Shown: piece by piece, positions 9,359 to 18,559 of the stretch
Numbering within the stretch: position 1 is the first letter of the stretch
How the letters are laid out: the number at the start of each line of letters is the position of its first letter
DNA from: Priapulus caudatus
Lineage: Eukaryota; Priapulida; Priapulimorpha; Priapulimorphida; Priapulidae
NCBI RefSeq assembly: GCF_000485595.1
Contig: NW_014577663.1
Span: 28,682-52,285 of the forward strand
DNA length: 23,604 nucleotides
Direction: 5' to 3'
Notes under the pieces: generated by a model
What the model saw: the letters and a program-made list of their open reading frames with translations, nothing else
Database searches by the model: none
What the model was told of the DNA's origin: nothing
Translations under genes and position numbers: made by a program

Positions 9359-9450
9359 GTGAGTCCTAATTTACCCAAATAGTCATGTGTAGTATCAGGT
9401 TTATTTTTAATTTAATATCGTATGTCCTTAATAAAGGAGTTGGTAAGGTT

Positions 9451-9985
9451 ATGGCACTGTCTGAGTGTGTGTTAAAGTAGTGGTACTGTCTGAGTGTGTG
9501 TTAAAGATGTGGTACTTTCTGAGTGCGTGTTAAAGTTGTGGTGCTGTCTAAGTGTGTGTTAAAGATGTGATACTCTCTGAGTGTGTGTTAAAGATGTGAT
9601 ACTCTCTGAGTGTGTGTTAAAGATGTGATACTCTCTGAGTGTGTGTTAAAGATGTGATACTCTCTGAGTGGTGTAAAGAGTGAACTCTCTGAGTGTGTGG
9701 TTAAAGTTTGATACTCTCTGAGTGTGTGTTAAAGATGTGATACTCTGAGTGTGTTAAAGATGTGATACTCTCTGGGTGTGTTAAAGTTGTGATACTCTCT
9801 GAGTGTGTGTTAAAGATGTGATACTCTCTGAGGTGTGTTAAAGATGTGATACTCTCTGAGTGTGGTTAAAGATGTGATACTCTGAGGTGTGTAAAGTGAT
9901 ACTCTCTGAGTGTGTGTAAAGTTGTGATACTCTCGGAGTGTGGTTAAAGTTGTGGTACTCTCTGAGTGTGTGGTAAAGTTGTAGT
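9451..9985 (+). repeat. 29-bp minisatellite, about 19 units
   Basis: The units read like TGATACTCTCTGAGTGTGTG plus TTAAAGATG. From 9451 to about 9675 every unit is 29 bp. After that, unit lengths vary erratically through losses and gains of one or a few bases. The last units overlap the 3' coding end of the minus-strand fucosyltransferase. A shorter, regular version is at 19178-19285. Confidence 0.95.
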
Positions 9986-10727
9986 TTCGTCCAAGTGTGT
10001 TTTCATGTTATCGCACTCTGCTCCTTCATCCACCATTTCTGCATGTCCATGTAGACCTTCTCCGGTTCGTTACGATTGTTCAGTTTCGCACCACATCTCA
10101 CAAAACACATTCCTAAACTTGGCCTTCACATGTCTTGCTGCTTCACCCTCCAGTCGACTTCCACTTCAGGTATGTGCCATAAGCAGTAGCGGTTCTTCCT
10201 TAGATACACCAAGTAGTCGGCGAGGTCTTTGGGCGAGGCAAAGTCGCGACGTCGATGTAGGAATGGGCGGGCGATGCACGGTAGTTAGCGTTGCCCATGA
10301 CAACGGAACGGAGTTGCCGCTTCAGACTGAGGAACAGCTTCTCGGTACATAGTCGCGACACGGCTGTTCTCGAATGCTAGCGTGAACATGTAGCTGTTGT
10401 CCGAGGAGTGGTCGCAGATATTGCTCGGCGCGGGCATGACAGGTCGCCGCACTTGCCGTAGACATCGACGGGGACTGTACTTGCGCATCTCTGACGTTAC
10501 TCCTCTCTTCTACTCGCCGTGTGGCAGTTGATACGAACCACGCCACGAGCCGCTTCCTATTGCGATTGGCGTCTCTGTTTGCCGACGGTGGCGTGTGCCA
10601 TGACGTCGCGACGTGTGTGCGGAGACTGGTATGCGTTCGATGGTGCCGTATCGGAGACGATGTCGGAGTCCAGTCGATAGGTGACCGTCCAGTTAAACTG
10701 ACTGTTCAGTTGGCTGAAGTCCTTCAT
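9944..10727 (-). pseudogene. Fucosyltransferase last exon (exon 4), copy 1, frameshifted
   Basis: This is the counterpart of the intact-looking exon 19249-20043. It starts after acceptor CTGCCCATCAG and ends at TAA within the minisatellite. About twenty one-base or short indels break the frame, for example at 10024, 10130, 10157, 10244, 10264, 10346 and 10404. The motifs survive in pieces: ATG-AAG-GAC at the start, the FENS region and YVTEK. Unlike copy 2 it has AAG, lysine, where copy 2 has an in-frame TAG (around 10198). The indel load is the same in introns, so sequence error is as likely as true decay. Role as for exon 4 of copy 2. Confidence 0.85.
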
Positions 10728-11029
10728 CTGATGGGCAGAGTGAATAAAACAGGACGGATGTTGATGGATAAATAAAGTACGTTTAGTTAGGCACTCGAGT
10801 TTGCTTGTTACCCAACCAGAGCATGCTGTAGAATGGGGAGAACTCATGTTGAGCATAAAATATCATCAAATAGATGAACACAATATCGTTCTGGAAAAGT
10901 AATGCTTGTTTGCTCAAATAACAAAATAAAGTAGCAAGAAAAGTCGATTTAAATAAATCTATTAAAAATGAATCTTGATAAGTAGACAATGCATTGCCTA
11001 ACTTTCACAAGGGCCCAACGAAAACATCG

Positions 11030-11345
11030 GCTACCGAAATAACCAAATCGCGCAATCACGGACCACATAGCGAAGGACAATCATGCCATCGATTGGGAAA
11101 ATCGAAGATCATCGATCGCGAGCCAATCAAAATCAGGAATTGGATTAAGAGGCCATCTGGATCCGCAAGACCCCGAACATCAACCGTGACGAGGGGGATA
11201 CAGCTCAGTCACGTGTGGACCGCTATTGACCGACTACACCATCTGGTGGTCAAAACGATAATCGTCAGTCAGCTTTGAGAAAGCCTCCTGATATAGGAGG
11301 CGAAACGTCAGCTGTACGTTTTCAATCTCATGTTGAGTGGCGATC
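11030..11345 (+). mobile_element. Penelope-like element fragment (GIY-YIG end), copy 1
   Basis: This is the indel-damaged version of 20364-20703. The reading frame shifts several times, but KIIDREPIK, NWIK and LSHVW can still be read on the plus strand. It lies in fucosyltransferase intron 3, antisense to the gene. The 6-bp hairpin GCCTCC-TGATATA-GGAGGC follows at 11283-11301. Confidence 0.55.
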
Positions 11346-11482
11346 TTTCACTGGCGAAAACAGTGTAGAGGGCAATAACAACAAGGGGGAGAGAGATCAG
11401 AACAGAAGTGCCAGTCAGCACCTGAAATGAATGAACGGTTGAGTAACATTAACCCAGATGATCTATTATCATAGAATGTTAC

Positions 11483-11599
11483 CTTCAGTGTATTTTGAGG
11501 TGACTCGGCTAGAAAGAAACCCATCGCTGAAAGTTTAACCTTTGACCGGAACAGGCATAGTGAAGTTGTCCTCCTCTATGTGAAATACTACTGCATCAC
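11483..11599 (-). pseudogene. Fucosyltransferase exon 3, copy 1, two one-base losses
   Basis: It matches 20824-20942, with the same acceptor (CGCCAG) and donor (GTAA) on the minus strand. It is 117 bases instead of 119. One base is lost in an A-run near 11518 and one in GGAATCAGG near 11553, so the frame breaks twice. The DAVVFH text is still readable at its 5' end. Confidence 0.85.
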
Positions 11600-11833
11600 C
11601 TGGCGAATATCAACACTGTTAAATATGCCAACCCATCTATCAAGTAGGTTAATGTCCAATTATGTCAACATCCAAGATAACAACGTTCGCAACCAAAAAT
11701 GTTGCTTGGCATGAATTTCAATAGCGTCATTAGATTTATACGTATTACAGTTTTATACTACAAAAGCATTATCTCTCCGTTGTTTATTGAATGAAAAAAC
11801 AGAACTATTAGTTGTAGTGCGGCGAGGATGTAC

Positions 11834-11975
11834 TTGCTTTTGACAGCATGGTTTTCTCCGTAGTGATCTCAACATTGGAGACAGGCAGTCACTTTCAATG
11901 GACGTGATCCTTTTCCGAACCTGAAAGTCTGGTCGCCGTAGAACTTGTCCATAGCAAATCAGCTTTCGTCTATCC
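11834..11975 (-). pseudogene. Fucosyltransferase exon 2, copy 1, frameshifted but with the correct 3' phase
   Basis: It matches 21181-21327 and begins after acceptor CATCCACAG. Four bases are lost inside, relative to copy 2. At its 3' end, however, this copy has four A residues (AAAA, 11837-11840 region) where copy 2 has five. With four A the exon ends in phase 1, so that A plus GT of exon 3 gives serine and leads into DAVVFH. The donor is GTACAT, weak but used in both copies. Confidence 0.85.
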
Positions 11976-12985
11976 CTGTGGATGTGAATATCCCGCCATA
12001 GAAAGTTGTCAAAACTGGTATAGTGGTAATATGATTACCTGCTTAAGTATGTATATTGTACTTGCAGTCTCCTGTTAACTGGTAATCCTTGTCCAAAACA
12101 GTCCCTCTTATTGGTGTTTCATTAATAATCAATGATTTGGGGGAATTATTACATTTTTGGTACTTTGTCGCCATTGACCCTAGTAAGTACTATACCTTGT
12201 TTTCAGAGTGTAGCCTGTGTTTAGCTTGCTTAGCTGTCCAGAGCCTCATTTAAGAATCATGAATCATTTTCTAAACTGGTGTAGCAGCTATTTGTTCACA
12301 TTGCCAGCTCATTCAATATACCGGGAGTCAGGGCGTAGATAGCGGGGGGGATGGGGGGATGCATCCCCCCCCCACTTATTGACATGGGGGGATGGCGTGT
12401 ACATTATCCCCCCTCTTTCAGGAGGAAAATGGGGGCTTCAAATTTCTAGGGAGGACCGCATACCCCGCCTGTTTCTTACCACCCTCCTCGAAAACCTGCA
12501 TTGGCCACTGTCGAGCATAACAAATTGAGCACCCCACTTGAAAAATCGTTGCGGCGGCCTGTAGAGTACTGGCTAACAAAGATTATGATATGAATTGTAT
12601 GCATATACAAAAGTCAAATTTGAGTTCATCTGACAGGGGCGTAGATGGCGGGGGGGATGGTGGTATATCCCCCCCCCCACACTAGTTGGGGTGGGTGGCT
12701 TTCATCTCCCCCTACTTCAGAAGAAAATGGGGAAAAATTATATTTTACAGGACATAAATACTGGATATTATTACAAATCCGTCATCGGCTATTCATACTT
12801 TCCTAATGTATATATTATACAGAAATGGAACGTGACATACATCTACTGTAAAATGGCTGTAACTCGTTCCAAGAAGACATATTTTACTGAAACTCAGACG
12901 GTTATTTGGACGCATTCCCCATATACGATTTTTTTCAAAATCCCCAGTCTTATCACTGCTCACGAAAGTTAAATCTTGCTTTATT

Positions 12986-13340
12986 AGCTCATCTGACATA
13001 GTCAGATGGAGCTTGTAGAATCGCACGATCGTCCGGCCGTCCGTCTCCGTCTGTCAACAGTTGGGCACAATCTTAACCGCTCGACGGGTACGGACGATAT
13101 TCGCACATCGGGGAGGATCGTCAAAACGAGTTGGGATGTCGAAGCTGGGTCAAGGTCAAAGGTCAAGAGGTGTAAAGAAGGGGAACATTCACTCCTTAAC
13201 TTAAGGTATAGGGAGGAAATGCCAGATTGCGGCACAATCTAACGGCTCGACCTAGGCTCGTGATAGTCGGTGTATAGCATCATGGTAGGAAAAGCCATCA
13301 CTGTGCCGAATGGAGGTCACAGGTCAAAGGTCAATGGGCA
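12986..13340 (+). repeat. Hairpin-headed dispersed repeat, copy 1
   Basis: It begins with AGCTCATCTGAC-ATA-GTCAGATGGAGCT (12986-13013), a near-perfect hairpin, then GTCCG repeats and GGTCA-rich text. Repeats with this opening are common in marine invertebrate genomes. The right limit is uncertain. It lies inside the hAT-like element and recurs at 22391-22740. Confidence 0.6.
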
Positions 13341-14186
13341 CAGGCAGATTTTAGACATTTTCGTGAGACATGGTCTGACGGAGCGATTGAAAACTTTTGT
13401 TTCAGCGGTGACCTAGCATTTATGGCTTTATTGAAAGGACCATGAAATGTCCTTCTGCTGACATGCGAAGAGTAGTGTCGGATAACCTTTTGACCTCAAG
13501 AGGAGGGTTAAACATGGATTTGTTTACTGTCTGTTAGAAAGAATTGACTGCCGGTTTGCTAGTAGAATCTATACATGCCTGGATGTACGAGCTACAATGT
13601 CACAGTGAAATTTCAAAAGCTAAATTTGGTAAGAAGGTTTATGCTCCTTAAATCCTATAATTTCTATGGCATTCTGTACTGTCAGTATTTACATGTAACG
13701 TATGCCACTGCCAGTGGCCACTGCCAGGCTGTAGTGGTGGCTGTGTAGTTTTTGCCTGCGTTAATTAGTTACAGGTGGCAGCTCTCTATTGCAGCCTGTA
13801 GGCTTGCGTAGGTAAATGGATGATGCTTAACCTATTCTGTCTTGCAAATAGTTGTTGCTACTCTACGATGAGTTTCCATTTTTAATCTGAAGACACTTAA
13901 ACGTACGCGCCATCTCGTGCAACTTTCATAACGATCCCAACAAACATTCCTTTGAGAAGGTTCCTGATACCATCGCTGTGCATTCCACTGTTCGGCATGT
14001 ATGTGAACACATTTGGGACTAACAGGGTTTACTGAATCCCACCACTCCACACAGAGTCACCGCAGTAGACGTTAGATGAGCGCTGTCGCCGTGGCACTTG
14101 TTCAAAATTAGAAAGACCTATGAGAGTTGGGAATTGATTTTCAGGGATGATGGGAAAATTCAATTTCATCTCACTTTTTTGGGGGG

Positions 14187-14960
14187 GATGGGGTGCTGAG
14201 ACCCGACCGGAGGTATATTCCCGATATGTATAGGGTGGAAAATATGCACTTTTGGTTCAAATCTGGTTGTTTTTTCATTGTGCTTTTGCAGTTTTAACGT
14301 TCTCAGTAAAAATACGTTTTATGCAAAATTCAGAGGAGATGATTCCAGTGCTGAGTTCGTCACGGGGGGTCGGTAGTACGGCGGTCGCCCCCCCCTAGAT
14401 TTTCTGGGCAAGGTATTTTAGCCTAGGTAAGTCTGCACTGGTACCCCAGGGAGGACATGTACATCAGCAGATTTGGTAGTAAGTTTTAGTCTTGGTGTCC
14501 CCAAAGGTAAATAATACTCAACTCAACAGTGATGTATTGTGATGAAGATTGTTTAATAGTGGCTGCCTCATAGTGCAGGAAATTGCATCAAAGAGGTGTT
14601 ACTTTCAACAAAATCTCCGGCCCCCCCCCCAAACAGCGAGGCGACACGCCTGAAGGAGGAAAATCTTGATATCTATGATAAAATGTCCAAAAGATTGCTT
14701 TTAGATTGCAACTATTTAACATTCCACACAGTGGAGGGGACCCCCCCCCCCCCCGGGCGCTTCATGACCTTGGAGCTCGCGATGATCGCCCCCCTAAATT
14801 TTCTTCTGATCCACCACCGGTTGGTGTGGTTGGGGGGGGGTGCGTTATAAACCTTTGGATCAAAGAAAAAAAATAACCTAGAATTCACAAAATTGCACTT
14901 ACAATATCAATTTTTTTCAATTACCTCAAAAACGGCCATCTTGAAGGTTCTAAATTGCTA
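14187..14960. other. Non-coding interior of the hAT-like element with long G/C runs
   Basis: No gene is recognised. The stretch holds many homopolymer runs of 7-14 G or C (about 14174, 14389, 14622, 14741 and 14832), with cytosine runs facing guanine runs. Its fellow in copy 2 lies beyond the window, so it cannot be checked for the indels seen to its left. Confidence 0.7.
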
Positions 14961-14974
14961 AAATCCAAGAGCTT

Positions 14975-15100
14975 CCGGGGGCTCCGCCCCCTGAACTCCG
15001 GGCGAGGGCTCTGCCCCTGCACCCTGCCAGGGGCCCTATGGCGGGCCCCTGGACCCCACCCCTTAAGGGCTTTGCGCCAAGGCGCTCGCGGTATACGCTA
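14975..15100. repeat. Cluster of GC-rich hairpins
   Basis: GGGGGC-TCC-GCCCCC (about 14978-14992) is followed by a 10-bp stem CCAGGGGCCC / GGGCCCCTGG with a 6-base loop (15027-15052), and GCGCC-AA-GGCGC near 15075. The text CTCCGCCCC...GAACTCCGGG resembles a GC-rich dispersed repeat seen in many animal genomes. It lies near the right end of the hAT-like element. Confidence 0.7.
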
Positions 15101-15465
15101 CTCGCGCACACTCTTCAATCACACACAGCGAAATCATCCCCCCCACAACTGAGGACCTGTCTACGCCACTGCCGGGAGTGAATAGAGACATGTTTTTATT
15201 CACTCCTAAATATATATATACATGTATAGCTTTTATATAATATTAAACCATGTTTAAGGTGTGAGCCCTCCCTTTTATCCGTATAGATTCGTTTGTTTCA
15301 TAGTTTATTTACTGATGTAGTACAAACATTTACTTGTTAAAGCACTAGTATGGTACTAATAATTACCTCCTAAAGTACTGGCATGTTATTCGCTAGCAGT
15401 TATCTTTAACTGATCGCTAACCTACCGTTAACTAACAGTATTGATGTAATAGTAAACGTTACAGA

Positions 15466-15654
15466 GTGGCTATATGCCCGGCAGCCGGCATAATTATATC
15501 TGACGGCTGCCGGGCACGGTCTTCAATTTCCTAAAATAAATGCCCGGCAGTTTTTAATTTTCAGCGTTATCTTAAGTAAGTAAGGGTTAGGGTTAGGAAC
15601 TGCCGGGCATTTAGGAAATCGAAGACCGTGTCCGGCTGCCGGACATATAGCCAC
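15466..15654. mobile_element. Foldback MITE with TTAGGG motif
   Basis: The left end GTGGCTATATGCCCGGCAGC matches the complement of the right end (CCGGCTGCCGGACATATAGC...). The match continues inward through CACGGTCTTC and TTTCCTAAA to TGCCCGGCAG. A small extra hairpin is inserted in the left arm. AAGGGTTAGGGTTAGG lies at the centre (15582-15597). It is unrelated in sequence to the palindromic MITE of 1-6956. It sits just downstream of fucosyltransferase exon 1, in intron 1. Confidence 0.85.
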
Positions 15655-15701
15655 AGCGTAAAAGTTACCTGTCAGCGTGATGGTGTGGTACTAACAGTTA
15701 C

Positions 15702-15934
15702 CTGTTCAAGTACTGGTGAGTAGCTGATGTGGTGAGTGCATGTGGGGAACTGTGGCTGGCTGGCTGAGGGGACACCACACTGGTATCAGTGCGGTACCCC
15801 TCACCTCTGTCAATCCGCGTGACTCCGTTCTTTATGTAGTCTGTCACGTTATCGGCTATCTTGTAGAAAGCGCTGCATGCAAACAGCACTGTAAGTGTGA
15901 GCAGCACACCTAACTGAAGCTTTCTGCTTCTCAT
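15702..15934 (-). CDS. Fucosyltransferase exon 1: cytoplasmic tail, membrane anchor and stem
   Basis: The start at 15934 (MRSRK) gives a short basic tail and a membrane segment LQLGVLLTLTVLFACSAFY, then a serine/threonine-rich stem with SVVSPQPASHSS. This is the plan of a type II Golgi glycosyltransferase. The exon ends at AACAG before GTAACT in phase 2. Joined to exon 2 it gives AG plus G, arginine, then DRRKLILLWT, exactly in frame. Upstream of the ATG there is an acceptor (TTTTTCCAG, at about 15976), so a 5' non-coding exon probably exists. Nineteen in-frame codons upstream reach another ATG, but it lies across that acceptor. An earlier donor (GTGAGG, near 15806) is possible. Confidence 0.75.
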
Positions 15935-15999
15935 ATTGGCGGTGAAGGCATGGTAGCCTTCTGATCTTCTTACGTCTGGAAAAATGAACATGGTTAATA

Positions 16000-17880
16000 T
16001 TACGCATTCTGTCCGTACTGGCCATGGTGACGTGTTTTCATCATTATAGTTTTTATATACTAGCCTATAATTTATCTTCTAGAGACATGAGTCACATGAC
16101 TGACTGTTTCATTTCCAACAGCAAAAAAAATTAGGAGATCACGCACGATATAAGCCGCTCGGTTTATCAGTAAGTACTTGTACAATAGCAGACATCCTGT
16201 GCATTCTTTCACTGCCACCAAAACGAAGCAGAGAGCTATTTTTTAGTGCACAAGCCATACGAACAAGTCTGTAATACCCGGACCCCAGTGGGGATCTTTA
16301 GTCACGTGAGTTCTAAATACCAGTGATACGTACACGTACCAGAACTACTGGCAGGTGGTAATGCCGACTCTATACGATCCATTAAGGTACTCATATGAGA
16401 GTATGCATGAGAGAGAACATGGCAGGTCATGCCACCATCCAAAGAGGGGCATTGCACAGAACCGGATTAATGTCTTTGTAGGGCATAGCACTATGGCTCG
16501 TAGGCCAATGAACTATGTCTTTATTACTATTGCTTTATTACGAGCAGACAGTAATTGACCCTAACTGGAGCGAAGGTTGAATTACCTACCCCTTCCTTAA
16601 ATTATGATCATTCCTGCTGATTCTACACGCTGCAAATTTGAAAAATCTTACTTACTTTAGCAGCTGAGTTAGAATGTATCAGAGTAGATTAATTGGCAGG
16701 GTCTGAATTGCTTGGATGTTTGCTTTTCGATGGATTATCGTCAACTTGTTAGTAACATTTGTCTGTAGTTGTTTGCTTCGAGATGTATCTGATTAAGCCG
16801 GTACCCGAAACCTATCATGAACTTATGTGGACGCCTCTAAATACACATTCTAATCATGTTTTGGTAATGTTATTCAGCATAAACGTTCACTTTTATTTTT
16901 AAGGTACCTTTGTGAATAGACACTTGCAGTGATGAGGCTGTTTTCTCATCACATCGTTAAGACACTAATAATGTGCACTGGTGTTAGTGGTTAGCATTCC
17001 TAATGAGCAAAGAAGATCAATAGAGATCAATTGAATTGACACCCTAACATATCCACCTGTATAAGTGTTTAGTTGGATTTGTTTGCTAGCAAGAAAGACA
17101 CATTTTTTCCCCTTATCAGAAAATAACATCAGCTTGTTTTATTTTATCGACTATACGCCAATGAAAATGAACTGAGATAATGTCTAGAACATGTTAAGTA
17201 AGCTGAGGATGACAAGTTAGATAAATCACTGCCTCCATTTAGTGTTACGGTCACGTGAAAGTATGCATCAGAGAGCGGGCAGACGAATTCTCCACGCCTA
17301 CATGCATGAATGCAGGCGCATATCTGCAGGAGTGGTGGCCCATAAACCCTGGAAGGCATGTGTCCTACATAAGCGCTGAACCATTCATTATGTCAAGTCG
17401 GACAACCACCCTCTTATTCAGCCGATCTTTACTACTCGCACCCTATGGAAGATTACTCATATGACGAGTTACCTATTTATAGTCGAGTAGACTGATCTCG
17501 CATGAAAAATGGTTTCTCACGTTCGTCATCGTCAAAAACAATTATGATATAGAGCATGAAATCGTCAAACACTTACTGCTAGTTGTTCACAGATATATTC
17601 TTGCTAACTTTGCTTGAGGGAATCTCATAAATACACGGAATATTTTTACACGCAGTAGTGAATTTGTGTAATGTAATTTGCCAAAAATTCCAATTTGCCA
17701 TCTTTCATCTTCAAAGTAATACAAAAGTGAGTGCAGTATAGGAAGTGTTTGTGGTTTTGTGGCAGTATTCTAGCATTTCTGTGGTTTTAATAGAGTCAAT
17801 TGTTTCTGGCATACAACAATATAATGCTAATAGGTGGTAATGATAGAATTTTAGGCATCTACAGCATGATCGATCATATA
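16000..17880. other. Non-coding stretch upstream of fucosyltransferase exon 1
   Basis: No gene, RNA gene or clear transposon is recognised. Open frames at 16355-16558 and 17255-17464 (plus strand) show no domain, no splice context and no repetition. The fucosyltransferase promoter or first intron may lie here, but I see no defined signal. Confidence 0.5.
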
Positions 17881-17889
17881 AACAGAATG

Positions 17890-18330
17890 TAATTACGAGA
17901 TGCTAGCAACAGTAGAATGCAATTACAGCAACAATAGAATGTTATTATATGGCAACAATAGTTTAACTGCAACAGCATGGCAAAAACAGAATGCAACTAC
18001 AACATAATGACAGCAATAGAATGCAATTACGAAATGCTACTAATAATCGAATACAACTACAACATGCTACAACAGACTGCTACTACACTATAATGACGCT
18101 GAAGGGGTCATTGTCGTACCAGGTACTACATATATGTACCCGAGGTACATATAATATGATATATGTATACACAAAGTGTACCAGACTTGTACTACCTCGG
18201 GTACATATAGGTAGTACCTAATACGACAACGACCATTCGTGCTATAATGACAGTATTAGAGTGCTGTTATATATATACCGTTATGGCAATACCAAAATGC
18301 CACTGTGAAGTTATAACAACAAAATGTTGC
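17890..18330. repeat. Degenerate short tandem repeats rich in AATGCAA and ACAAC
   Basis: Variants of AGAATGCAATTACA and GCAACAATAGAATG recur irregularly about every 20-35 bases, for example near 17885, 17917, 17935, 17990 and 18018. The array is interrupted by the MITE at 18105-18234 and seems to resume with CTATAATGACAG at about 18241. Confidence 0.65.
18105..18234. mobile_element. Foldback MITE of about 130 bp
   Basis: The left arm GGTCATTGTCGTACCAGGTA, continuing to ATGTACCCGAGGTAC, is the inverted match of the right arm (GTACTACCTCGGGTACATAT ... TACGACAACGACC) with a few mismatches. The loop holds AT-rich text. It is inserted in the degenerate tandem array. The flanks share CTATAATGAC on both sides at unequal distance, so a target duplication is not certain. 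Confidence 0.8.
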
Positions 18331-18436
18331 CAAAAGCAGTTGAACAGAAATCGGCAAATGTTCATATGAAGTTTTTAGTCCAAGCTTGGGGACATATTAT
18401 TAGTTCACAAACATCAACGGTGATAGATGTACTTAC

Positions 18437-18520
18437 ATTCTGTATGTCCGACTGAATATCAACCGGATTTTCCATGTCAACCACCTGTAACGGCTTTTCG
18501 GTTGCTTCAAATGACAGAGA
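18437..18520 (-). other. Candidate upstream exon of the fucosyltransferase gene
   Basis: A strong minus-strand donor, GTAAGT, follows CATACAGAAT at 18437. The text before it is open for at least 25 codons and contains an ATG in good context (GTTGACATGG), reading MENPVDIQSDIQN. A possible acceptor, CTAACAG, lies upstream near 18555. Splicing to the acceptor at about 15976 would put a stop right after the join, so this would be a 5' leader exon with a short upstream frame rather than part of the enzyme. Weak evidence only. Confidence 0.25.
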
Positions 18521-18559
18521 CAAATTGGGATTTATGTTAGTAAAGATCTGTTAGTATCA

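Larger units (their letters stand above)
9886..14187. repeat. Large duplicated block, copy 1 (indel-rich)
   Basis: This block aligns collinearly with 19178-23604, through fucosyltransferase exons, introns, a Penelope-like fragment and the first part of a hAT-like element. It is about 115 bases shorter over 4.2 kb, through many one-base losses and some gains. Substitutions are rare by comparison. The right limit of similarity cannot be set because copy 2 runs off the window. Confidence 0.9.
12329..15171. mobile_element. hAT-like DNA transposon (about 2.84 kb) in fucosyltransferase intron 1
   Basis: The left end CAGGGCGTAGA (CAGGGGCGTAGA in copy 2) and the right end TCTACGCCACTG are inverted repeats. 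They are flanked by the identical 8-bp CCGGGAGT at 12321-12328 and 15172-15179. CAG ends with an 8-bp target duplication are typical of hAT elements. No hAT transposase or RNase H-like domain is recognisable inside, so it is non-autonomous or decayed. The interior carries long G and C homopolymers, a second copy of the left terminus at about 12634, and other repeats. It probably collected nested insertions. Confidence 0.78.

Noticed and set aside
9451-9985. Regular 29-bp repeats resembling a CRISPR array
   Set aside because: The repeats are directly tandem with no unique spacers, in an animal genome. It is a minisatellite.
13832-14050. Minus-strand open frame inside the hAT-like element, also at 23246-23428
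   Set aside because: It is present in both copies only because the block is duplicated. No transposase motif is recognised, and other frames are equally open.
14596-15152. Plus-strand frames rich in proline, glycine and arginine
   Set aside because: They are products of C and G runs and the GC-rich hairpin repeat, with no coding signature.
16355-17464. Two plus-strand open frames of about 68 codons
   Set aside because: No domain, no splice sites in a coherent order and no similarity that I recognise. Length is within chance.
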